NCBI RefSeq assembly: GCF_900215605.1 | Contig: NZ_OBEL01000001.1 | Coordinates: 1,488,001 to 1,552,000 of the forward strand | Source of the DNA: Cohaesibacter gelatinilyticus | GTDB lineage: Bacteria > Pseudomonadota > Alphaproteobacteria > Rhizobiales > Cohaesibacteraceae | Direction of reading: 5' to 3' | DNA length: 64,000 nucleotides | Part shown: in pieces, positions 57,422-64,000 of the stretch | How positions within the stretch are numbered: position 1 is the stretch's first letter | Layout: each line of letters starts with the position of its first letter | Translations under genes and position numbers: made by a program | Notes under the pieces: model-generated | Database searches by the model: none | What the model saw: only the letters and a program-made list of their open reading frames with translations | What the model was told of the DNA's origin: nothing

Positions 57422-57661
57422 ACCCTTTATCCTATTTTTATCAAGTTTCAGCCATCAGCTGACGCGGAGCATTTCAGAGAAACTGGCTTCAAACAAACAA
57501 CGGCAAATCTCCAGCCACCGTACTCAATGCTCAGAAACACAAGCTTGGTATCTGGTCATTCAAAGAAATCGAACATCCGGAAATGTGGGAACGAAAGCAA
57601 AGAGAATCAAAAGGTATCAGCTCGACATCAAAGGCTACCGACTAACCCTCAAGATTTGAAG

Positions 57662-58807
57662 TTACCCTCCAACCATCACGCCACCACTCACAGGCTCATG
57701 AACGCCCGTTGTTCCTGGAAAGGTCAAGGGAAGCCCCCGACTTGACCGAACGGCCAGATAGGCAAAAGCTTGCGCTTCCAGTGCATCGCCTTGAAGACCA
57801 AGATCATCGGCTCGTCTAACCTCACAATCCAGAGCACCCTGCAATTGGCCAATAATTGCCGGATTATGCTGTCCTCCACCACACACAACAAGGCAGGTTG
57901 GTTGTTCACCCTTGAGTTGCTCCATTTGTTCCAACCCCAGGCAAATGGTCTCAACAGTAAAGGCGGTCAATGTGGCAACAGCATCCTCAACCCCAAGGCT
58001 CTCAACCACAGAAGCATCAAAAGCATTACGGTCCAGTGATTTTGGTGCACGTTTTTGGAAATAAGGATTGCCTATCAGGCCGACCAATGCCAGGAAATCC
58101 ACTTGTCCTGCCATGGCAAGACGACCACCTTCATCCATATCCTTATTCAGTTTTCGCCGCACCAGATCATCAATCAGAGCATTGCCCGGACCACAATCAA
58201 ACGCCGTCAGCTCGTCCTCAGATCCAATCCAGGTGATATTGGACACGCCGCCGATATTGACGAAGGCACAGGGTCGGAGCAGTTCCTGTTTTGCTGCAAG
58301 TAGGCGGTGGAATGCAGGCACCATTGGTGCTCCCTCACCTCCATGCTCCATATCATTGGCCCGCAGATCAAAAACAACCGGGCAATTCAGGATGTTTGAC
58401 AGCGCCTCCCCATCTCCAAGTTGAACAGTCACGCCTTTTGCAGGATCATGCCAAACCGTCTGGCCATGAAAGCCAATCAAATCTGGTCGAGAAACATTTT
58501 CATCCAAAGAGTCCAGAAAGACTTGAGCCGCTTCAATATGGTGTTGGGTAACCAAAGCTTCCGCTTCCGCGAGGACACCGGAGCGATCCGTTCGATCTTC
58601 CATTCCCTTCGCTGCCTTGATGGCTTGCCCGAGCAGAGCCTTCTGATCTGCAGAATAGGCATGAAATCCATTGGCTACAGGTTCAAACGCATCCTCGCCA
58701 TCCGTTCGGATCAGAGCCAGATCAACACCATCACAGGAGGTGCCACTCATCAGCCCTAGAGCCAAAACAGGAGCTTCCAATTCCATCAAATGCGCTTTCT
58801 TCTGCAT
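57662..58807 (-). CDS. anmK: Anhydro-N-acetylmuramic acid kinase
   Basis: 381 residues. Phosphorylates and opens 1,6-anhydro-MurNAc released during cell-wall recycling, giving MurNAc-6-phosphate. The ATP/phosphate loop LGLMSGTSCDGVDLAL opens the protein; FHGQTVWHDP, FVNIGGVSNITWIG and FDCGPGNALIDDLV follow, with a C-terminal LVVCGGGQHNPAI. GAGGAA lies about 12 nt before ATG 58807; an ATG seven codons in is the alternative. It is divergent from tyrS, a common alphaproteobacterial pairing. Confidence 0.95.
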   Translation of the reverse strand: MQKKAHLMELEAPVLALGLMSGTSCDGVDLALIRTDGEDAFEPVANGFHAYSADQKALLGQAIKAAKGMEDRTDRSGVLAEAEALVTQHHIEAAQVFLDSLDENVSRPDLIGFHGQTVWHDPAKGVTVQLGDGEALSNILNCPVVFDLRANDMEHGGEGAPMVPAFHRLLAAKQELLRPCAFVNIGGVSNITWIGSEDELTAFDCGPGNALIDDLVRRKLNKDMDEGGRLAMAGQVDFLALVGLIGNPYFQKRAPKSLDRNAFDASVVESLGVEDAVATLTAFTVETICLGLEQMEQLKGEQPTCLVVCGGGQHNPAIIGQLQGALDCEVRRADDLGLQGDALEAQAFAYLAVRSSRGLPLTFPGTTGVHEPVSGGVMVGG

Positions 58808-58990
58808 TTTTTTATATTTCCTCTCGAATCCGGCCCACTAGATAGTGATCTTTAAAAAGAAGTTTGTTAGATAGTGCGCCTTGAAAGGCTTCAGATCTGT
58901 CAATTGTGCAGCATAGCGAACTATCTGTTCCAAGACAGCCCCTGAACGCCACTTTAGCAGTGACACCCGAATTTAAGGAGGAATGCGGCA

Positions 58991-60250
58991 ATGACCGCCT
59001 TCAAATCCGAATTTCTACACACGTTGAATGAGCGTGGCTTCATCCACCAATGTTCCGATCCACAAGGTTTGGATAAACTCTTCTCAACCGAAACAGTCAC
59101 TGCATATACCGGCTATGACTGCACGGCTCCTTCCGTGCATGTCGGCAATCTGGTCTCCATGATGATGCTGCACTGGTTGCAGAAAACCGGTCACCGTCCG
59201 ATCGCTCTGATGGGAGGCGGCACAACCATGGTCGGCGATCCATCCGGTCGCGATGAAACCCGTCAGTTGCTGACAGCAGAAAAAATTCAGTCCAACAAGG
59301 AAAGCATCCGCGAAATCTTCGCCAACCTGCTGGACTTTGGTGATGGCCCCAACGACGCAGTCCAGGCTGATAATGCCGATTGGCTGCTGGATCTGAAATA
59401 TATCGACTTCCTGCGCGATGTCGGATCCAAATTCTCGGTCAACCAAATGCTGGCGCGCGATTCCGTGAAACTGCGACTGGAGCGCGAGCAGCCGCTTTCC
59501 TTCATCGAATTCAACTACATGATTCTTCAGGCATACGATTACACCCGTCTGAACAAGGAATATGGCTGCCGCCTGCAGATGGGTGGATCTGATCAGTGGG
59601 GCAACATTGTGTCTGGTATCGATCTCTGCCGTCGCATGAACAACACCGAGACCTTTGCTCTGACCACGCCTTTGATCACCAAATCTGACGGTTCCAAGAT
59701 GGGCAAGTCAGTCGATGGTGCTGTATGGCTGCGTGCAGACATGTACAGCCCCTATGATTACTGGCAGTTCTGGCGGAACACCGGCGATGCTGATGTCATC
59801 CGCTTCCTCAAGCTCTATACCACTCTGCCTATGGACGAAGTGAACCGTCTGGCAGCCCTGGAAGGCAATGAGTTGAACGAAGCCAAAAAGATTCTGGCAA
59901 CAGAAGCAACAGCTCTCATTCATGGCCGCGCAGCAGCTGACGAGGCCGCAGAAACCGCTCGCAAAACATTTGAAGCGGGTCAGGCTGCAGCTGCAAATCT
60001 GCCAACCATCGAGATCAACAGATCAGATCTTGAAGCCGGCATGGGCATACTCAATGCCTTTGTGGCTGCGGGTCTCGCAAAATCCAACGGCGAAGCCCGC
60101 CGTAACATCAAAGGCGGCGCCTTGAAGCTGAATGACAAGGCCATCACAGATGATTCCCTGTCTCTGACCATGGATGCCATGAATGATGACGGTGTCATCA
60201 AGCTCTCCATGGGCAAGAAAAAGCACATTCTCCTCAAGCTGGCTGACTAA
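58991..60250 (+). CDS. tyrS: Tyrosyl-tRNA synthetase
   Basis: 419 residues, a class I synthetase (TyrRS type 1). The HIGH-like motif is in [12 protein letters not shown], the tyrosine-binding [10 protein letters not shown] precedes it, and the KMSKS-like loop is [16 protein letters not shown]. The C-terminal S4 RNA-binding domain begins around residue 350 ([20 protein letters not shown]). GGAGGA lies just upstream of the ATG. It converges on the AsmA-like gene, sharing a terminator. Confidence 0.97.
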   Translation: MTAFKSEFLHTLNERGFIHQCSDPQGLDKLFSTETVTAYTGYDCTAPSVHVGNLVSMMMLHWLQKTGHRPIALMGGGTTMVGDPSGRDETRQLLTAEKIQSNKESIREIFANLLDFGDGPNDAVQADNADWLLDLKYIDFLRDVGSKFSVNQMLARDSVKLRLEREQPLSFIEFNYMILQAYDYTRLNKEYGCRLQMGGSDQWGNIVSGIDLCRRMNNTETFALTTPLITKSDGSKMGKSVDGAVWLRADMYSPYDYWQFWRNTGDADVIRFLKLYTTLPMDEVNRLAALEGNELNEAKKILATEATALIHGRAAADEAAETARKTFEAGQAAAANLPTIEINRSDLEAGMGILNAFVAAGLAKSNGEARRNIKGGALKLNDKAITDDSLSLTMDAMNDDGVIKLSMGKKKHILLKLAD

Positions 60251-60278
60251 TTGCTCACAAGCATTGAGACCCAAACAA

Positions 60279-60311
60279 AAAAGGCCAGCTGATCTCATCA
60301 GCTGGCCTTTT
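60279..60311. terminator. Bidirectional terminator between tyrS and the AsmA-like gene
   Basis: AAAAGGCCAGCTGA / TCAGCTGGCCTTTT, a perfect 14-bp stem with a 5-nt loop and T-rich flanks on both strands. Confidence 0.93.
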
Positions 60312-60332
60312 CATTTCCCTAGTCTATTTGAT

Positions 60333-63300
60333 CTAGTTGCGACCAAACTCGAAAATCTTGCGCAAGGCTCCCGGCGCAAGAACCGATGCCGGATTAACAA
60401 ACACTTTCGGATCTTTCAAATTTCCTTTGATCTTATAAGTGATGCCCAGCAAACCTTCATTCTTCCGATTTCCCAACGCACGTCCAATCACCGGCAGGCG
60501 AGAAAACAGATTGTTGACCGCATAAGCTGGAATGTAAACACCTGTCAAACGCAGGTTTTTATTACGCATATTCACGGTGCCATACATTGTAGCTCCCAAA
60601 GCGGGACCTTTGACGACGCCATTGGAAATCGAAATCACACCATCCGTGTCCGAGAAATTCATGGTCAACTTGTCAAAGCTTGTATCAGCCCGTTCTATCT
60701 TGCCACTGGACGTATTACGACGTTCAACGCCTTTGATGGCAAACTTTTTCAAGAATACCGAGCCGGCCATTTTTCGCCGATCATTCATTATCTGAGCAGA
60801 AATGATCAAACGACCGCCAACCAGTTTATCATAAGCACCCATGAAACGCAGGAAGCTTCCTGCATCACTCGCCGAGATATGAAATGTTGGCGATGTCCCT
60901 TTCTTTGTATCCACCTTGAAATCTGAGCGCCCGTTCAATTTGGCCGATATGAAAATTTCCGTATCCTTGCCCCTGGACACACTATGACGGGCATTTAAGC
61001 CAGACATGACACTTCCATTCATACCGATCACACGGTCGATCTTGGCCTTGAGATGGTAGCTGCTTGTACTTTTTTTCGATGATGAACCTTGTGAATTCAA
61101 TGGGCCTTGTACCAATTTCCCGCGTAAATCCAACAACTTGCCTGAAACAAAGATATCTAGCAATTTTCCTTTTCTCTGTGTCGCACGAACAGACAATCGA
61201 TCTCCGCGGCTCAGTGAAAGATTATGGATTACGAGAGATTTCAGGCCTTGCTTGGCATGAATTTTTGCCTCACCAGTTGCTTTGAAGCCTTGACCGGAAA
61301 TGTTCAGCGACGAAACTTCATAAAGGTTACCCTTGGTCAAAACCTGAAAAGTTGCCTTACCTTTCACACCCGATTTCTTGATCCATCCAATCTCATCCAA
61401 CCGCAAAACAGACTTGCTTAGGTCAACCTCCACATCGTAGCGGTGTTTCAGTGAACCATTTTGCTTGATTGCAACAGAGACTGGTCCTTGCAACCATTCC
61501 CCCAGATCCAGCCCGATTTTTGCGCGATCTCGCTCCGACATAACGAGTTTCACATTTGACTTCAGTTTGACCGACGCATCAGTTGATGTCTCCACATCAA
61601 TATTTGCTTGCAGCCCATCAATGATGCCTTTCCCCGAAATATCGACACGCTTGCCATCTGTATTAATCGCGAGATTGGCTTTTTCGATCCTGCGCCCCCG
61701 CACAGGCAGAGCAGAGGAAAACTGCCTTAGATTCACTTTGGCGCTGTAAGTAACATCTTCCTTCTTCAAGTTCTTTTTGAAGGGAAAACTAAGCTTGACC
61801 CTAGCCGTAGCTTTGCCGCGTAACTTATCTGCTTTCAACTTCTCTGTTTTCAGAACCGACAAAGGCTCATGATCAACAATCGCCCCCAATGCGGCGGCAC
61901 TACCATTGGTTTCAAGCACCAAGACCCCGGTTGCAGGGCGTTGAGCATGATCAGGAATTTCGAAACGTCCACTGGAGATTGGAAGACGGTGGCCCGAATT
62001 GGAAACGAACTCTCCATTGGTAAAGCTGGCCAGAAATGTTCGACCAGTAAAGATCCCGGTCCCGGAAATATTTTTAGCAGGTGCCAAATCCCCAAAAGGC
62101 TTAAGGGATACGTCTTTCAAACCAAAGACACCATTCACCGCCTCATCAGGTAATTCCAAACGATCATCCGGCGTTCTCTCAAACATCTTATCCGTAAGGG
62201 TAGCTTCAATCGTACCCCCGGTAGTATGGCCAGACTCAATATTCTCCAGAACCCATCGTCGCGCACCGCCAGCAATATTGACCGGCCACATTTGCGATAG
62301 CAGATCATAGGGCATAGGCGAAACATCAAACGCCATGCCAGACGTCAAGACATCATCAACCAACGCCAAGGAGCCAGATCCCTCAACCTTGCCTTCATCT
62401 GCAATCGCCGCAAAGCGATCAACAGTCATAATTCCGCTTTCCCGCCCAATGCGAGCTTTCACAAATATCTCATTGAGTTTCTTTGACGGGTTAGGATTGT
62501 CCCTGGCATCAAGTGTAATGTCCTGGCCTTCAACGACCATCTTCACTTCGCCAGCACTGTCTTTCGGCCAGACAGCAACTCCCTTGAATTGTCCTCCGGT
62601 TTCCCCGAACAGAACTTGTGCAAATTCAAGTGCCAGAACCCGATTTTCAGGCTCCCAATCCAATCTGAAATTTGCCTCATCCAAAAGCGCAGTATCATTG
62701 TCACCAAAATCAAGCTGCCCAGCCCCGACATCCAGAGCAATCTTCATATCGATCAGGCTTTCGCGGCCATCAAAATCCATTCGAGCAGCACCGTAAAACG
62801 GAGAGCTGAACTTGAAACGTCTCGCCTTTTCGGAAAAGCGCGGCCAAATATCTGCCAAGGACACATCTGCAAAACGAAATTCGATCGATTTTCCCGGAAT
62901 CCCGTCCGTTGTCTGATCCAGCTTATATTCTGCCATGGCAAAAGCGATACGGCCTTTTCGTCCATCAACGGCAAAATCTATACGCCAATCATTGTCATCA
63001 TCTCCCTTGGGTTTGTAGGAGAAAGCAACATTATCCAGCAGTCGCGACTTGTCGGCGAGAAGATCGGTAAAGTGAAGTTTGGTATCGCGAATAAGAATAC
63101 GTGGCGGGCGTTTGTCAAAATCCTCCTCTGCAAGCGGGCGCATGGCACGTCTCATGCCATATATGAGCGACACAAATTCCGGCTCATCCGGATCATAATA
63201 GTCGGCTTGCGAACGCACTGGAGGACCAAACGTTTGCGAGAGTCCGCCCGGATCTTGTCCCGCAATGATGAAACGACCCAACTTGTCGCGAACCAGTTGT

Positions 63301-63707
63301 GCTTCAAGTTGCGGCACATAAATCTGGCTGGGAATGAACTTCTGTTTTAACAAGGAGAGAAAATCAATTTCCAGATCGATCCTCGGAGCTGAGAAAAGAG
63401 AAACAGAGCCCTCGGTTAGCCGAACATCGGTAAGGCGTAGCGCCAGACCTCCTCCCTCCGCCAGACTGACCTGTGCATCCTCCAATTCCAATATCTGTCC
63501 AGGTGCCATCAAATCCGAAGCAGCGCTTTCAATCCTGTCAGCCACTGATGAAATGGACATTGGAGAAATGGCAATCCGGACAAAAACAAGCCCAATCACC
63601 ATGACACAAACAAACAGCGCAATGGATGCATATTTCAGCAACCTCATTCCCCAGGTTCGTCGAGATGAAGACTGCTTGTCTGTTTCATTTTGAGTGTTTG
63701 TCTGCAT
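60333..63707 (-). CDS. Large AsmA-like/DUF3971 envelope protein
   Basis: 1124 residues. A short cytoplasmic Ser/Thr-rich start, then one membrane helix at about 25-48 (YASIALFVCVMVIGLVFVRIA), after which nearly all the chain is predicted beta-rich periplasmic repeat. The pattern ILELEDAQVSLAEGGGLALRL near the N-terminus, and the C-terminal SNGVVKGPALGATMYGTVNM and VIGRALGNRKNEGLLGITYK, fit the AsmA-like C-terminal and DUF3971 families. Relatives (YhdP, TamB) are long lipid-bridging proteins between inner and outer membranes; that role here is inference. Neighbour of tyrS in related genomes. Confidence 0.88.
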   Translation of the reverse strand: MQTNTQNETDKQSSSRRTWGMRLLKYASIALFVCVMVIGLVFVRIAISPMSISSVADRIESAASDLMAPGQILELEDAQVSLAEGGGLALRLTDVRLTEGSVSLFSAPRIDLEIDFLSLLKQKFIPSQIYVPQLEAQLVRDKLGRFIIAGQDPGGLSQTFGPPVRSQADYYDPDEPEFVSLIYGMRRAMRPLAEEDFDKRPPRILIRDTKLHFTDLLADKSRLLDNVAFSYKPKGDDDNDWRIDFAVDGRKGRIAFAMAEYKLDQTTDGIPGKSIEFRFADVSLADIWPRFSEKARRFKFSSPFYGAARMDFDGRESLIDMKIALDVGAGQLDFGDNDTALLDEANFRLDWEPENRVLALEFAQVLFGETGGQFKGVAVWPKDSAGEVKMVVEGQDITLDARDNPNPSKKLNEIFVKARIGRESGIMTVDRFAAIADEGKVEGSGSLALVDDVLTSGMAFDVSPMPYDLLSQMWPVNIAGGARRWVLENIESGHTTGGTIEATLTDKMFERTPDDRLELPDEAVNGVFGLKDVSLKPFGDLAPAKNISGTGIFTGRTFLASFTNGEFVSNSGHRLPISSGRFEIPDHAQRPATGVLVLETNGSAAALGAIVDHEPLSVLKTEKLKADKLRGKATARVKLSFPFKKNLKKEDVTYSAKVNLRQFSSALPVRGRRIEKANLAINTDGKRVDISGKGIIDGLQANIDVETSTDASVKLKSNVKLVMSERDRAKIGLDLGEWLQGPVSVAIKQNGSLKHRYDVEVDLSKSVLRLDEIGWIKKSGVKGKATFQVLTKGNLYEVSSLNISGQGFKATGEAKIHAKQGLKSLVIHNLSLSRGDRLSVRATQRKGKLLDIFVSGKLLDLRGKLVQGPLNSQGSSSKKSTSSYHLKAKIDRVIGMNGSVMSGLNARHSVSRGKDTEIFISAKLNGRSDFKVDTKKGTSPTFHISASDAGSFLRFMGAYDKLVGGRLIISAQIMNDRRKMAGSVFLKKFAIKGVERRNTSSGKIERADTSFDKLTMNFSDTDGVISISNGVVKGPALGATMYGTVNMRNKNLRLTGVYIPAYAVNNLFSRLPVIGRALGNRKNEGLLGITYKIKGNLKDPKVFVNPASVLAPGALRKIFEFGRN

Positions 63708-63733
63708 AGCAGAAGTGTCTCGACTATTCGGCG

Positions 63734-63985
63734 TTACTTGCTGAGAATGGTGGGAGATAAAGGCATGTCTTGAGCCTCATAATCATTGTGGTGTCCGTGA
63801 GTATTTGAAATATCCTGATCCACCCAAACGGGAAGCCTCCAAAAACTCGCCACCTGTCCCGAACTGTTTCTGTACAAGACCAACGCGATGCTGGCATTTC
63901 TGATTTTGTTATGCCAGATTCGATTGGAATGAAAAGAAATTTGTCGACGAACCAAAGACCCCGGCGATACTTTTATTCTGTTCAT
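63734..63985 (-). CDS. Doubtful small open frame at the right edge
   Basis: 83 codons (MNRIKVSPGSLVRRQISFHS onward) lying 26 bp upstream of the AsmA-like gene. It has a basic N-terminal half and a His/Asn/Asp-rich end. I recognise no family and see no clear ribosome binding site; the true upstream gene may lie beyond the window. Otherwise nothing is visible in 63708-64000. Confidence 0.25.
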   Translation of the reverse strand: MNRIKVSPGSLVRRQISFHSNRIWHNKIRNASIALVLYRNSSGQVASFWRLPVWVDQDISNTHGHHNDYEAQDMPLSPTILSK

Positions 63986-64000
63986 ATCATGGACAGAATA

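Overview
The window is ordinary chromosome of an alphaproteobacterium, most likely in the Hyphomicrobiales (Rhizobiales). This rests on gene order (lolC-proS-DUF1467-mce-rnj-birA-nuoN...A), a NuoE with a long C-terminal extension, a SUF operon carrying a DUF59 protein, and two rhizobial-type iron operators (a RirA-like IRO box and an Irr-like ICE box). Moderate base composition and the gene set would suit a marine lineage such as Cohaesibacter or Pseudovibrio, but that genus-level guess is inference. I see no insertion sequence, phage, CRISPR array or integrative element.

Layout. 1-5.5 kb (minus strand): start of a LolC-type permease, proS, a DUF1467 membrane protein, methylmalonyl-CoA epimerase, RNase J and biotin-protein ligase. 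A free-standing + strand terminator near 2.1 kb suggests a small RNA between proS and DUF1467. 5.6-21.1 kb (minus): a complete nuoABCDEFGHIJKLMN operon for respiratory complex I, with an extra small membrane protein between nuoH and nuoI and stem-loops in three intercistronic gaps. 21.1-22.8 kb: a PfkB-family kinase behind a perfect GntR/LacI-type operator palindrome. 22.8-23.8 kb: three tandem tRNA-Asp genes (minus) facing two tandem tRNA-Val genes (plus). 23.8-27.5 kb: an ASCH-domain protein and a FecBCDE-type iron-chelate ABC importer whose promoter overlaps an IRO box.

27.7-35.8 kb (minus): a protein-homeostasis cluster of HU, Lon (with a good heat-shock promoter), ClpX, ClpP, trigger factor and a tRNA-Leu. 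35.9-39.9 kb: Nnr (NAD(P)HX repair), then glnB and glnA behind a sigma-54 promoter with upstream NtrC-like repeats. 39.9-48.9 kb: a LysE exporter, a histidine phosphatase, ParE, three poorly characterised proteins, a RhlE-type RNA helicase and a diguanylate cyclase. 49.0-56.4 kb (minus): the complete SUF Fe-S assembly operon (IscS-type desulfurase, SufB, SufC, SufD, SufS, SufT, SufA) behind an Irr-like palindrome. 56.7-64 kb: an alpha/beta hydrolase, AnmK, TyrS and a very large AsmA-like envelope protein.

Themes. Complex I, which needs many Fe-S clusters, lies in the same window as the SUF machinery that builds such clusters and an iron importer; importer and SUF operon carry operators of two different iron regulators. 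The most unusual elements are the orphan terminator/sRNA candidate, the extra nuo-operon membrane protein, the NuoE tail domain, the GntR-like operator with no visible repressor gene, and the strong SUF palindrome.
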